Positions 18,128-27,694 of a DNA stretch of 64,000 bases are shown one piece after another. The DNA is taken from assembly GCF_003044565.1 (NCBI RefSeq), contig NZ_POXG01000003.1, positions 310,001-374,000 of the forward strand, read 5' to 3'. The position numbers were made by a program, and so were the translations under genes. This DNA is from Neisseria sicca. Its GTDB lineage: Bacteria; Pseudomonadota; Gammaproteobacteria; Burkholderiales; Neisseriaceae. The notes below the pieces were generated by a model. That model searched no databases. It was given only the letters and a program-made list of their open reading frames with translations, and was not told the DNA's origin. The number at the start of each line of letters is the position of its first letter. The stretch's first letter is position 1.

Positions 18128-18625
18128 TTATTCATTGGAAAAAATGATCATTTTCCCTTCCGGATAATCTCCTTTCCAACCACAAGGGAGACCGTTATGT
18201 TGGTAAACATATAAGATATCTTTCCAAATCTCCGGTATATAGTTATTGGCGTAACAATTCAATAAAATCCTCATATTGTCAGGCATTGTTTCTTCCAGTA
18301 GGTTTACTACCCCCTCTATCGTGAGCTTTTTATCTGCACCATGAAAATCCTTATCTAGGGCTCCCAGGCAATTGGTATTAATTAATTTAGCACCAATCAA
18401 GTAGTGCCAATCGAAATCCTCCAAGCCCGAGAATTGCTGAGTATCTATAATCTCCTCCCACTCATCCCATTCGTCGCCTAACAGATATCTGGCTTCCTCC
18501 GGAGAGGTGGTAACGATAAACTTTTCACGATCTCCATCATAAGGACGGGAAAAGAAACTGTCTGATGACAAAAAATCAACCACGGGTTGCGCCGATTCAA
18601 GTATTTGGTTCCAAGTCTTTTTCAT
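18128..18625 (-). CDS. Hypothetical protein, AT-rich orphan
   Basis: I do not recognise this 165-residue protein. It is acidic, with many aromatic residues (DEWDEWEEII, GLEDFDWHYLIGAKL) and ends PCGWKGDYPEGKMIIFSNE. With the preceding gene it forms an AT-rich pair bounded by DUS hairpins and a Correia element. An immunity-type or phage-derived origin is possible but not shown. Confidence 0.62.
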   Translation of the reverse strand: MKKTWNQILESAQPVVDFLSSDSFFSRPYDGDREKFIVTTSPEEARYLLGDEWDEWEEIIDTQQFSGLEDFDWHYLIGAKLINTNCLGALDKDFHGADKKLTIEGVVNLLEETMPDNMRILLNCYANNYIPEIWKDILYVYQHNGLPCGWKGDYPEGKMIIFSNE

Positions 18626-18748
18626 TGTTGATTGCCTTTTAATTCAAATTTTACAAGCACCAAGCCCGGGAATATTTGTTTACGGGGCGCGGGCGAGATG
18701 AAAAATATTCGGTTTATATTATCTATCTGTCTTCGGGCTGACAACTGT

Positions 18749-18904
18749 TATAGTGGATTAACTTTAAACCAGTACGTCATTGCCTCGCCTTAGCTCAAAG
18801 AGAACGATTCTCTAAGGTGCTGAAGCACCAAGTGAATCGGTTCCGTACTATTTGTACTGTCTGCGGCTTCGTTGCCTTGTCCTGATTTTTGTTAATCCAC
18901 TATA
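18749..18904. mobile_element. Correia repeat enclosed element (156 bp)
   Basis: Full-length element with TATAGTGGATTAACT and GTTAATCCACTATA ends and the GAGAACGATTCTC core. It occupies most of the 356-base gap between the AT-rich orphans and the cardiolipin synthase gene. Confidence 0.94.
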
Positions 18905-18916
18905 TCCAAACAAAAG

Positions 18917-18954
18917 GGTCGTCTGAAAAGGGTTTCAAGCTTTTCAGACGACCT
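18917..18954 (-). terminator. Inverted DUS pair after cardiolipin synthase
   Basis: GGTCGTCTGAA (18917-18927) pairs with TTCAGACGACC (18943-18953), 28 bases beyond the minus-strand stop codon. Confidence 0.7.
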
Positions 18955-18981
18955 TTGGTCTTGTACGAACGGTAAGCCTGC

Positions 18982-20475
18982 CTATAACAGCGGACTCATC
19001 AGGCGGACGGTGTTTTCAATCAACCCGCGGAATTTGGAGCGTTGCTGCCATGCTTTGACGGTGATGTAGCTGCTGTTTTTGAGGTAGTCGCGTTGCAGGT
19101 TGCAGATTTGTTTGGTGATGTCGCGGTCGTAGATGGCGAGGCTGATTTCGAGGTTGAGGAAGAAGCTGCGCATGTCCATGTTGACCGTGCCGAAGAGGGC
19201 GTAGTCTTCGTCTATGGTCATGGTTTTGGCGTGTAGAAGTCCGCCTTTGAACATGGCGATTTTGACGCCTGCGTCGAGCAGCATGGGGTAGTAGGCGCGG
19301 GAGGCGTAGCGCACCATGAAGGAATCGACTTTATCGGGCAGAATCAGGGTAACTTTGACGCCGCGTTTGGCGGCGATGGTCAATGCCATCAGTAGGGGTT
19401 CGTCGGGGACAAAATAGGGGGTGGTGATGGTGATTTGTTTGGTGGCGGCGTAAATCGCGCTGATGATGGTTTCGTAAATGACGTGGCTGCCTTGTTCGGG
19501 CGCGGAGGGGATGACTTGGGCGACGATGTCGCCCTGCTGCATTTTTTCGGGAAGGATTTCGGGAATGCGCTCTTGCGCCTGTGTCAGATATTGTTGTACG
19601 CCTTCGAGGTTTTCGTCGGTTTCGACGGCGAGGTCGGCAAAGAAGACGGCGGAGAGTTCGAGTACCATCGGGCCGGTGCAGCGCATCATGACGTCCACCC
19701 ATTCGCCGACGCCTGAATCTTTTTTGAAGAAGCGGGGATCGACGAGGTTGAAGCTGCCGGTGTAGCCGATTTTGCTGTCGATGACGAGGATTTTGCGGTG
19801 GTTGCGCAGATCGGTGCGGGTGAAGAAGGTGCGCCAGACGCCGACGGGCAATGAGGCGTGGACTTCTATGCCGGCTTCGCACAGGGTTTCTACCCAGCCG
19901 CTGTCGAAAAAGCGGCTGCTGCCGACGGCATCGGCAAGGATGGCGCAATCCAAACCTCTGTCGGCGGCGGCGAGGAGTTCGTTTAACAGTTCTTCTATCC
20001 TGCCTTCAGGTTCGATGATGTAGAAGGCGAGCATGCAGGAATGGCGGGCGGCGCGGATGTCGGCAAGCATGGTGTCGATGATTTCATCGGTGGTGGACAG
20101 CAGCGTCATGGCGTTGTTGCGCGTTGCGCCCAGTCCCGTTCCTTTGGCGGCGACTCTGCTGATGCCGTGATAACGGGATTTGACGTTGTCGCCGACACCG
20201 AGGTAGATCTCGGAGAGGTAGCTTTCGGCAAAGCTTTGGTAGAAGCGGTTCATCTCGCCCGTGCGCTTTGCCCGCGCCGTGCCGAGTCGGGGTTCGCCGA
20301 TAAGCAGGTAGGCGATGGTACCAAAGACGGGGAATAGGAAGAGGATAATCAGCCAGGCGAAGGTGGAGCCGATGTTTTTTTGTTTGTACAACACTCGCAA
20401 GACGCAGCCGAGTGCGGCGCAGGTGTGGGCGAAAATGAAGATTTCTGTCCAGGTGATGTCTTTTAGAAAAGTCAT
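18982..20475 (-). CDS. Cardiolipin synthase (phospholipase D family)
   Basis: The 497-residue membrane enzyme condenses two phosphatidylglycerols to cardiolipin. It has two N-terminal helices (residues 10-60), an ending VFGTIAYLLIGEPR typical of ClsA, and two HKD motifs: NHRKILVIDSKIGYTGS and HAKTMTIDEDYALFGT. Length and topology match ClsA rather than ClsB. Confidence 0.93.
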   Translation of the reverse strand: MTFLKDITWTEIFIFAHTCAALGCVLRVLYKQKNIGSTFAWLIILFLFPVFGTIAYLLIGEPRLGTARAKRTGEMNRFYQSFAESYLSEIYLGVGDNVKSRYHGISRVAAKGTGLGATRNNAMTLLSTTDEIIDTMLADIRAARHSCMLAFYIIEPEGRIEELLNELLAAADRGLDCAILADAVGSSRFFDSGWVETLCEAGIEVHASLPVGVWRTFFTRTDLRNHRKILVIDSKIGYTGSFNLVDPRFFKKDSGVGEWVDVMMRCTGPMVLELSAVFFADLAVETDENLEGVQQYLTQAQERIPEILPEKMQQGDIVAQVIPSAPEQGSHVIYETIISAIYAATKQITITTPYFVPDEPLLMALTIAAKRGVKVTLILPDKVDSFMVRYASRAYYPMLLDAGVKIAMFKGGLLHAKTMTIDEDYALFGTVNMDMRSFFLNLEISLAIYDRDITKQICNLQRDYLKNSSYITVKAWQQRSKFRGLIENTVRLMSPLL

Positions 20476-20511
20476 GTTCGATAGGCGGTGGAGGAATGGC
20501 GGGAGCGGATG

Positions 20512-20667
20512 TATAGTGGATTAACAAAAATCAGGACAAGGCGACGAAGCCGCAGACAGTACAGATAGTACGGAACCGATTCACTTGGTGCTTCAGTACC
20601 TTAGAGAATCGTTCTCTTTGAGCTAAGGCGAGGCAACGCCGTACTGGTTTAAAGTTAATCCACTATA
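20512..20667. mobile_element. Correia repeat enclosed element (156 bp)
   Basis: Nearly identical to the copy at 2911 and in the same orientation (one visible change, CAGTACC for CAGCACC). It begins 36 bases upstream of the cardiolipin synthase start, so it could influence that promoter. Confidence 0.94.
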
Positions 20668-20721
20668 TTTTTGAATCTGACTGGTTTGAGACGGTAAGGT
20701 TCAGATGATGAGTATATACAA

Positions 20722-20805
20722 AGGTCGTCTGAAAAACGAGTTTACACCGATAAGCGGGTATTTTTCTTTTTAGCGAAACTCGCTGCGCTCGTTTTCAGAC
20801 GACCT
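20722..20805 (-). terminator. Inverted DUS pair after the PAP2 gene
   Basis: AAAGGTCGTCTGAAAAACGAG and its near-complement CTCGTTTTCAGACGACCTTT form an extended stem around a loop of about 45 nt, just beyond the 3' end of the PAP2 gene. Confidence 0.65.
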
Positions 20806-20836
20806 TTTAGGTTTTGTTTTTACGGGCTTGGGTGCG

Positions 20837-21427
20837 TCAAAGCACTAAAAGATACAGCCAGTAGGCAAAGCCGCCCAATGCCGCGCCTGCGGGCAGGTCA
20901 ATCAGGTAATGCTGTTTGGTAAAGATGCAGGACAGGGCAATCAATACGGGAAAGAGGAACGCGGCGGCACCCAAAGTCGGCAGCGCGTGCAGGGCGGTCA
21001 ACATGGCGACGGAAACGTGCATACTGGGGAAGCAGTTGCTGGCTTGGTCGAACTTTTGAACAAATTGTAAAAACCATTCAGACGGTGTTTTGCCGGTATT
21101 GATGCTGCGCCAATGCGGCGGAGTGGAAACGGGAAACAGCCAGAAGAACAGCATTTGCATAAACAGCAACATCAGGAAGCTGAACGCCATCATGTTGAAA
21201 TGACGGTGGTCGGTGGCGATGATGTTGAGGTAGAGGATGGCGGGGTAGTAAAGGAAGCTGTATATCCACGACCAACGCGGGCGGAAAGGGATTTTTTCGT
21301 CTATTGGGGAATTCCAAATAATCTCTTTGCGCAAGGGGTGGCGTTGGGTATAGAAGTAAAATTGATAAGCGCCGATAATCATCACGCCGCTCAATATCAG
21401 ATTGACGAAATAGTCTTGAAAACTCAT
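20837..21427 (-). CDS. PAP2-superfamily membrane phosphatase
   Basis: The 196-residue protein has about six membrane helices. The phosphatase motifs are NCFPSMHVSVAML (motif 2) and FTKQHYLIDLPAGAALG (motif 3); motif 1 is weak, as in the inositolphosphotransferase-like branch. It probably dephosphorylates a lipid phosphate or pyrophosphate. Confidence 0.85.
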   Translation of the reverse strand: MSFQDYFVNLILSGVMIIGAYQFYFYTQRHPLRKEIIWNSPIDEKIPFRPRWSWIYSFLYYPAILYLNIIATDHRHFNMMAFSFLMLLFMQMLFFWLFPVSTPPHWRSINTGKTPSEWFLQFVQKFDQASNCFPSMHVSVAMLTALHALPTLGAAAFLFPVLIALSCIFTKQHYLIDLPAGAALGGFAYWLYLLVL

Positions 21428-21622
21428 GTATGTGTTCCTAGAGGGGCTGTTGACAGCCCCTAAAAAAGTGGGTTTTATTGAAATTGGAATGGTAGTTTTG
21501 AAAGAACGTTATCATACCCACCTTTTGAAATATGTGAAATCAATCTGATTTGATTTTGGTAAATATGCAGTCGATTAAATAGAAAATGTCTTATTTTTAC
21601 TTTTAACCTAACGCAAAACAAA

Positions 21623-21671
21623 AGGTCGTCTGAAACCAAAACTGCTCAAGAAGCTTGGTTTCAGACGACCT
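21623..21671 (-). terminator. Inverted DUS pair after hemE
   Basis: AGGTCGTCTGAAACCAA and TTGGTTTCAGACGACCT form a 17-bp stem beyond the hemE stop. The 195 bases to its left hold no recognised feature beyond the probable PAP2 promoter. Confidence 0.78.
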
Positions 21672-21689
21672 TTTACGTTACGCGCTCAA

Positions 21690-22751
21690 TCAGGCGTGAT
21701 ATTGGCGCGACAGTTCGTGTACGGTATCGACTAAGATTTTGGCGTGTTCGGGGTCGGCGTGTTGGTTGATGCCGTGTCCGAGGTTGAAGACATGGCCGCT
21801 GCCGTGCCCGTAGTCGGCTAGGATGCGCGCGACTTCGGTGCGGATGGATTCGGGCGTGCCGAAGAGGGCAAACGGGTCGAAGTTACCTTGCAGGGCGACT
21901 TGGTTGCCGACGCGGCGGCGTGCTTCGCCGATGTTGCACGTCCAGTCCAAGCCTAATGCGTCTGCGCCGATTTCCGCCATGCTTTCCAGCCACAGTCCTC
22001 CGCCTTTGGCAAACACGATGACGGGAACGCGTCTGCCTTCGCTTTCGCGTTTCAATCCGGCAACGATTTGGCGGATGTATTTGAGGCTGAATTCTTTAAA
22101 CGCCGCGTCGCTCAGGACGCCGCCCCAAGTGTCGAAAATCTGCACAGCCTGCGCACCCGCGTCGATTTGGGCGTTGAGGTAGGCGGTAACGGCTTGGGCG
22201 TTGGTGTCGAGGATTTTGTGCAGCAAATCGGGGTGCGAGTACATCATGGTTTTGATGGTGCGGAATTCTTTGCTGCTGCCGCCTTCGACCATGTAGCAGG
22301 CGAGCGTGAACGGGCTGCCGGAGAAACCGATAAGCGGTACGCGACCGTCCAATGCTTTACGGATGGAAGTTACCGCGTCGAAAACGTATTGCAGTTTTTC
22401 CATATCGGGAACTTGCAGCTTGGTAATGTCGGCTTCGTGTTGCAAGGCGCGTTCGAATTTCGGGCCTTCGCCTTCGGCAAAATACAGTCCCAAGCCCATT
22501 GCGTCGGGAACGGTCAGGATGTCGGAGAACAGAATCGCCGCGTCCAAATCGAAGCGTTCTAAGGGCTGGATGGTGACTTCCGTTGCCAATTCGGTGTTTT
22601 TACACAAATCGAGGAAGCTGCCCGCTTTCGCGCGCGTGGCTTTGTATTCGGGCAGATAACGCCCCGCCTGACGCATCATCCAAATCGGCGTGTATTCGAC
22701 GGGCTGTTTGAGCAGGGCGCGGAGAAAAGTGTCGTTTTTCAAAGAGGTCAT
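21690..22751 (-). CDS. hemE: Uroporphyrinogen decarboxylase
   Basis: HemE converts uroporphyrinogen III to coproporphyrinogen III in haem synthesis. The 353-residue protein has the N-terminal signature [15 protein letters not shown], the catalytic [14 protein letters not shown] segment, [17 protein letters not shown], and the C-terminal [14 protein letters not shown]. It is separate from, but close to, the hemDXY run. Confidence 0.97.
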   Translation of the reverse strand: MTSLKNDTFLRALLKQPVEYTPIWMMRQAGRYLPEYKATRAKAGSFLDLCKNTELATEVTIQPLERFDLDAAILFSDILTVPDAMGLGLYFAEGEGPKFERALQHEADITKLQVPDMEKLQYVFDAVTSIRKALDGRVPLIGFSGSPFTLACYMVEGGSSKEFRTIKTMMYSHPDLLHKILDTNAQAVTAYLNAQIDAGAQAVQIFDTWGGVLSDAAFKEFSLKYIRQIVAGLKRESEGRRVPVIVFAKGGGLWLESMAEIGADALGLDWTCNIGEARRRVGNQVALQGNFDPFALFGTPESIRTEVARILADYGHGSGHVFNLGHGINQHADPEHAKILVDTVHELSRQYHA

Positions 22752-22795
22752 GTGGGGCTTTCAGTTTGTTTGTAAAACAGGGAAGGAAAACGGTT

Positions 22796-22841
22796 TTCAG
22801 ACGACCTTTGCGGCGGTTTTCGCAATGAAAGGTCGTCTGAA
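22796..22841. terminator. Inverted DUS pair upstream of hemE
   Basis: TTCAGACGACCT and AGGTCGTCTGAA lie 22 bases apart with complementary flanks, between hemE and the 3' end of the next minus-strand gene. Confidence 0.6.
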
Positions 22842-22907
22842 AAGGGGGGAGACGAACATATTTATCTAGGGACAATCATCAGTAGGTGATTAAACGGCAG
22901 CAGCCTT

Positions 22908-23348
22908 TTACGAGGTCTGTATAGCGCGTTTATCTTCGATATGGATAACTTTGAGTTCTTCAGCATCACAATCGCGATTAGAACGCCCTTCGATACCGAT
23001 TTTGAAATCTTCATCCAATCCTTCTTCTTTTAGGACCAGGGTAAAAATTTCGGGATGATGGCATGAAACGGCATATCCATCGCCACTGTCTAAAGTGATA
23101 ATGCCAAAGTCTGCAGATGGTGATCCTGTTTGAACTCTGCCCCATTTGCTTAATATCTCTTTAGCTTGTTTCGCTAAATCTTTTTCCGGCTCAAGTAAAA
23201 TGACGCAAGTTCCATTTTCAAAGAGCACCCAAGATTTTTCATCTCCCTTAATGCTCTTTTTCCAAACATCAATCAACCTTTGATTATAAGCAGGCGTTCC
23301 AATTTCAAATATTTCTTTCTTTGACTTAAAGGAATCTGAAAGTCCCAT
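22908..23348 (-). CDS. Hypothetical protein downstream of hemY
   Basis: I do not recognise this 146-residue protein. Visible segments are SWVLFENGTCVILLEPEKDL, SADFGIITLDSGDGYAVSC and a C-terminal acidic tail. It follows hemY by 33 bases on the same strand, so it may be the last gene of that transcript. GGAGA precedes the ATG at 23348. Confidence 0.68.
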   Translation of the reverse strand: MGLSDSFKSKKEIFEIGTPAYNQRLIDVWKKSIKGDEKSWVLFENGTCVILLEPEKDLAKQAKEILSKWGRVQTGSPSADFGIITLDSGDGYAVSCHHPEIFTLVLKEEGLDEDFKIGIEGRSNRDCDAEELKVIHIEDKRAIQTS

Positions 23349-23381
23349 CAAATTCTCCTAGATAAGAGTGTTTTCCTAAAC

Positions 23382-24605
23382 TCAGCTATGCTGCTCCAAC
23401 GCTGCGTGGCGTTCTTCTTCGGAGACGGCTTCCAAAACCAACTTCCGTTGTTCCTGAGCTTTTTGCGGTTGTCCGGTTTCGTCGAGTACACGCGCCAGCA
23501 TGAGGCGGGCGGCGATGCTCGGTTGCAGGGCGATGCTGGCCTCGAGGTAACTTTGCGCTTTACCCCACAGGCTACGACCGTAGGCAAGCTGTCCGAGGTA
23601 CATCAAGAGCGGCGCGTCGTCAGGTTTGTCTTTCAGCCAAGAATCGGCAAGGTCGATGGCTTTTTGCTGACCGCGTTCGTTGAAGAAGCGGACGCTTTCG
23701 ACAAAGGCTTCCAAAAGTTCGGGACGGCGGTTTTGCGGATAATAGTGGCGTACCCATTTGACGGCTTCGGTATAGAGTCCGAGACGCTCGTATTTTTCGG
23801 CAATGGCGACACACAATTCGTCCGCTTTGAGTGCTTCGGGAATGCGTTTCAGACAGGCTTTCAGACGAGCTGCGTCTGATGCTTCCGCCAACAGGCGGCG
23901 GTATGCCCAGCTTTGGTATTGTTCCGCTTCAAAATCGTTTATCGCGCCGGCTTTCATCAGTTTTTCAGATTTCGCCAACACATCTTCCGCATCGCCGTGG
24001 TCAAAGGCATAACGCAGTTGTAGGCGGGCGAGGCGGGACAGGTTGGGATGGATGCGCGCGGCGGCGTTCAGATTTTCCAGGGCGGTTGGATAATCGCGGC
24101 GGCTGAGTGCGGATTCCGCCAACAACAGATAGCGGGAAAGCTGCTGTTTGTTCGGCAGTTTTTCGATGTCTTTCAGGTAGTGGTCGCGCAGCTCGAAGTT
24201 TTCCATTTGGTCGGCGGCGTGCGCGCCCAACATCAGCGCGAGATTGCGGTTGTCGCCGGCTTCTTTGTTTTCCAATACTTTGGCGGCTTCTTGCTCCGCT
24301 TTTTCAAAGCGGCCTTCAAAAAACGCCAAACCTGCGCTGTTCAAAGCGACGGCTGCCTGACGACCTTTGCGCGCCGTGCCGAAACGCTGCATACGGGTGG
24401 GGATGTTCATCAGGCCGACGATGAATTTGATCAGGAAATACAGGGCAACGACAAAAAGGACCAACCCTAAGACAAAGGCGTGCAGGTTGACCCGCATCAT
24501 AACTTGTCCGACGACGATATAGACATTACCCGTGTAAACACCGGAAGTTAGGACGATACCGACTGCGGCTGCGAATAAAACGACAATCCAGACGACAGCT
24601 TTCAT
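23382..24605 (-). CDS. hemY: HemY-family TPR membrane protein
   Basis: The 407-residue protein has two N-terminal membrane helices, the HemY_N region (GNVYIVVGQVMMRVNLHAFV) and TPR-like helical repeats through the rest. Proteobacterial HemY in this context is not the Bacillus oxidase; its exact role near haem synthesis is unknown. Its start overlaps the hemX stop by 4 bases. Confidence 0.88.
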   Translation of the reverse strand: MKAVVWIVVLFAAAVGIVLTSGVYTGNVYIVVGQVMMRVNLHAFVLGLVLFVVALYFLIKFIVGLMNIPTRMQRFGTARKGRQAAVALNSAGLAFFEGRFEKAEQEAAKVLENKEAGDNRNLALMLGAHAADQMENFELRDHYLKDIEKLPNKQQLSRYLLLAESALSRRDYPTALENLNAAARIHPNLSRLARLQLRYAFDHGDAEDVLAKSEKLMKAGAINDFEAEQYQSWAYRRLLAEASDAARLKACLKRIPEALKADELCVAIAEKYERLGLYTEAVKWVRHYYPQNRRPELLEAFVESVRFFNERGQQKAIDLADSWLKDKPDDAPLLMYLGQLAYGRSLWGKAQSYLEASIALQPSIAARLMLARVLDETGQPQKAQEQRKLVLEAVSEEERHAALEQHS

Positions 24606-26134
24606 GCGCGGCCTCCTTTGGTCTCAACATCGGCGGCAGGGCGGTTTTGTTTTTCAGGAGCGGCTTTCTTTTCCGGCTCGGAAATGTTTTGCGGCTTGGT
24701 CTCGGAAGGCAGCGCCGGAGCTTCTAAAGGTTTCGCTTCTGTTTGGGCGGCTGGAGCAGGTTTCTGCGCAGGACCAGGTCTTGCTTTGGCAGGATGGGGA
24801 GCCTTCGGAGCTGATGCGGTTTTCGGTGCAGAAGCAGTTTCGCCTGCGGGTGCGGCGGTTTGAGGAGCGGCAGCTTCGGAAGCGGCGGAGGGCAGAGGCG
24901 CGGACGCGGCGGAGGTTACAGGCTCAGGCAGTGCGACCGGAACGCGTGTGCCGTCTTGATAAGCGCGGACTGCGCTGAGGCTGGCTTTCAAGCTGTCGTC
25001 TGAAATCATGCGTACATCCAGCGCTTTCAATTCGGACAACTCTTTCAGCCATGCCTGCGTTGCGGGCGATTTGCCGTCAAAGTATTGTCTGACCGCCGCT
25101 TCGACGTAGTTCAAATCGCTTTGATAAACCTCGCCGTTGTGCTGCAACAACGCGGTACGCGCGTCCAAAAGGCGCAGGCGGAGGTTCTCGCGGACGAAAT
25201 ACGCCTGTTCGGGCGACAGCAGCATCGCGTCTTTATTGTCGAGTCGGCGGACTTCCACCAGCCCTTTAAGCGCAACCAAAGATTTATCCCAAGCGTTTTG
25301 CCACCAAGAGCCTGAAGATGCGCCGTTGCTTTGCGCCTGCTCGCCCGGCTGCAATACGCCGTCCAACACCAGCGGCAGACCGGAAACGGCGGTTTCCAAA
25401 CGGTCGAGGCGCAACGCCGTGCCGGAAATATCGACATACGGACGGTTTTTCAATGCCGCCAAATCATGGCTGACGGCTTGTTTGATAGGCAGCAGTTCGG
25501 GATGGTCGAAACGGCTCAGGCGGCCGTCGATGTGTTCCAATACTGCGGCTGCGCCTTGTACGTTGCCTGACAACAGCAGTTGCTGCGAGGCAAGGTTCAA
25601 CATGGTTTCCGCTTCGTCAACCAGCCAGTTGACGCGCCCTTTGGTCAGCTCCTGATACGCTTTTTGCGTCAACAGGATTTGTTCGCTGTTTGCCATTTGC
25701 GCTTTGCCCAAACGGTCGATTTCGGCTTGGATGGCGGTTTGGCGGTTTAAATGGTCTTTCAGGAGTAAAGCGTTTTCAGATTCGCCCAAGGCAGCTTTAT
25801 CGAGCTTTTGGTTAAACGAAAGCTCTTGGTTTTTCAAAACGTTCTGCCCTTGTACAAACAAAAAGCCGCTTACGCCCAAACCCAGCAGCGCCAGCACCAG
25901 CGCGCCTGCTGCCAGCCCTCTGCCGCCGGATTGTTTAATGATGACGGGGGCGGGTTGGTTTTGGGGAAGATTTTTAGATTCAGACATGTGTGTTCCTGCG
26001 TATTCGGAGGTTTTAGGCTGTTTTGCCTTTTTCGGAGCCGCTGTTTCAGACGACCCCGCATTGCCCTGACTGTCGACGATAATCGGCCGACCGGCTTCGT
26101 TTGCTTCGGATGGATTGTCTTCAGACCGGCTCAT
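24602..26134 (-). CDS. hemX: HemX-like protein (uroporphyrinogen-III C-methyltransferase family annotation)
   Basis: The 510-residue protein has one membrane helix (AAGALVLALLGLGVSGFLFV, near residue 80), a coiled-coil-like region and a HemX core (NWLVDEAETMLNLASQQLLL). It ends in a low-complexity Ala/Pro/Lys tail of about 110 residues. No SAM-binding motif is visible, so the inherited methyltransferase name should not be trusted. It overlaps hemD by 14 bases. Confidence 0.85.
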   Translation of the reverse strand: MSRSEDNPSEANEAGRPIIVDSQGNAGSSETAAPKKAKQPKTSEYAGTHMSESKNLPQNQPAPVIIKQSGGRGLAAGALVLALLGLGVSGFLFVQGQNVLKNQELSFNQKLDKAALGESENALLLKDHLNRQTAIQAEIDRLGKAQMANSEQILLTQKAYQELTKGRVNWLVDEAETMLNLASQQLLLSGNVQGAAAVLEHIDGRLSRFDHPELLPIKQAVSHDLAALKNRPYVDISGTALRLDRLETAVSGLPLVLDGVLQPGEQAQSNGASSGSWWQNAWDKSLVALKGLVEVRRLDNKDAMLLSPEQAYFVRENLRLRLLDARTALLQHNGEVYQSDLNYVEAAVRQYFDGKSPATQAWLKELSELKALDVRMISDDSLKASLSAVRAYQDGTRVPVALPEPVTSAASAPLPSAASEAAAPQTAAPAGETASAPKTASAPKAPHPAKARPGPAQKPAPAAQTEAKPLEAPALPSETKPQNISEPEKKAAPEKQNRPAADVETKGGRA

Positions 26135-26852
26135 CGGTTTGCTCCTTAGGAAATGATGAAAGTGCCGCTTTCAAAGAAGCGACGACCCGTATGTGGCGCG
26201 CACCCGCCTCGCGAAGCGCGTTGGCTATGCGCGGATGATGGGTGAAGTATAACAAGGATTCGAAGAATCGGGAAAATTGCGGCGGAACCTGCGTAAACAG
26301 CCCGCGCACCAGTTCGCCCGAAGCGATAAAGGCGGCATCAATGGATTCGGCATCAAAATCCTGCCAATTCAATTCATTAGGTCGTCTGAAATACACTTCC
26401 GCGATTTCCACCGCAAAGCCTTTTTTCTTTAACGACTCCGCCAAAAAATCGCGCCCGCCGCGTCCGCGCACAATCAATATGCGTGCGCCCTGCGGCAGCG
26501 TATCCCAAACTGGCAGCCGCAACACTGCCTCGCTGTCGTTGCCTTCTTGCGGCACAGACACATTTTTAGCGCCGCAGCGTACCAACGCCCGACCGCTTGC
26601 CTGACCGACCGCAATCTGAGCCTTCAGGTCGTCTGCAAAATCCACATACGGCGCAGCGGTTTCAACTGCCGTCGGACTGACCCAAAATACCGCGTCCGCA
26701 CGGGAAAACTGTTCTTTCAAGCCGCGCAACGCCGTTTCATCCGGCTCGATTTCAACCGGACTCAACACCCGCGCGCTCCACCCCGCCTGCGAACAGGTGC
26801 GCACATCATCTCCCGCACGCGCGGACGGACGGACAATCAGCATGACAGGCAT
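26121..26852 (-). CDS. hemD: Uroporphyrinogen-III synthase
   Basis: HemD cyclises hydroxymethylbilane to uroporphyrinogen III. The 243-residue protein is divergent, as HemD proteins are, but shows LIVRPSARAGDD at the start, AVFWVSPTAVETA and the IDAAFIASGELVRGLF-type segment. The longer ORF start at 26966 would translate a DUS; the ATG at 26852 is used. hemD, hemX and hemY overlap end to end as an operon. Confidence 0.88.
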   Translation of the reverse strand: MPVMLIVRPSARAGDDVRTCSQAGWSARVLSPVEIEPDETALRGLKEQFSRADAVFWVSPTAVETAAPYVDFADDLKAQIAVGQASGRALVRCGAKNVSVPQEGNDSEAVLRLPVWDTLPQGARILIVRGRGGRDFLAESLKKKGFAVEIAEVYFRRPNELNWQDFDAESIDAAFIASGELVRGLFTQVPPQFSRFFESLLYFTHHPRIANALREAGARHIRVVASLKAALSSFPKEQTDEPV

Positions 26853-27040
26853 TTCAGACGACCTCTTTATAGGATGGGTAATGTGTTGATGACGTTTAAA
26901 TCGGTTTGAAAAAACATATCCAATGGATATAATTCTTTTTGTATTTTTACGGTTGATGCCTGCCAAGTCAATACTGAGTATGGTTTCAATAGGGTATTGG
27001 GCGGTAGGCTAGGCATGATTCGATTTTAGGAAAACATAAT

Positions 27041-27460
27041 ATGAACAAAATAGCGACAATACTTTTCGCTGCGTTACTGGTGCCGTCTGTCTCTTTTGCA
27101 AGCGGAGACAATGCCGCCAAGATTCATTTGGTTAAGAAAATTTATCAAGAAGCAAGCCGCGATGATGAATCGGGCGTGAAGATTTTGAACCGATATGCAG
27201 ATGCTTCTTTGAAAAAAGCCATCCGTACTGCTTCTCGGTCGGCGGATTTGTGTGTGGAGGCTGATCCGATATGGAACAGTCAGGATCCTGAAACCGAAGT
27301 AAAGGTCAGCGTGTCTGCCTTGTCCAACGGCAAAATTCGTGCCAGCTTCAAACAATGGGGCAGTCCGGTCAAGGTAGATTATTCGGTCAACTGCTCCGGA
27401 AATGTCTGCAAAGTGACGGATGTCGATCATCTCAAACGTACTTGGCTGCAATGCCGTTAA
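27041..27460 (+). CDS. Secreted hypothetical protein
   Basis: The 139-residue protein has a clear signal peptide (MNKIATILFAALLVPSVSFA, cleavage near residue 20). The mature part is small and basic, with paired cysteines (SADLCVEADP, VNCSGNVCKV, WLQCR) suited to periplasmic disulfides. I do not recognise the family; DUF3828-like proteins are a possible relative. Confidence 0.7.
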   Translation: MNKIATILFAALLVPSVSFASGDNAAKIHLVKKIYQEASRDDESGVKILNRYADASLKKAIRTASRSADLCVEADPIWNSQDPETEVKVSVSALSNGKIRASFKQWGSPVKVDYSVNCSGNVCKVTDVDHLKRTWLQCR

Positions 27461-27486
27461 TGTGTTGGATTCATTAAAAGGTCAAA

Positions 27487-27517
27487 AGGTCGTCTGAAAA
27501 CGCTTTTCAGACGACCT
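27487..27517. terminator. Inverted DUS pair
   Basis: AGGTCGTCTGAAAA and TTTTCAGACGACCT form a 14-bp stem after the secreted-protein gene. The following 177 bases, up to the nuclease gene, show no gene. Confidence 0.75.
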
Positions 27518-27694
27518 TTGCTTATACTATGGGCTGTCGACATTCAATAGTTTCTGTGCCTTTTTATCCCCAAAGCGGCATTTTCTGCGTTGGAAATCCT
27601 CGCAAGGCGTCCAACCTTGTTGCGGTTTCCGCCTTGAATCTTCCGCTTTATGAACAAAAATCCACTTGAAAAATGAAATGTCGAAAGCTGCTAG

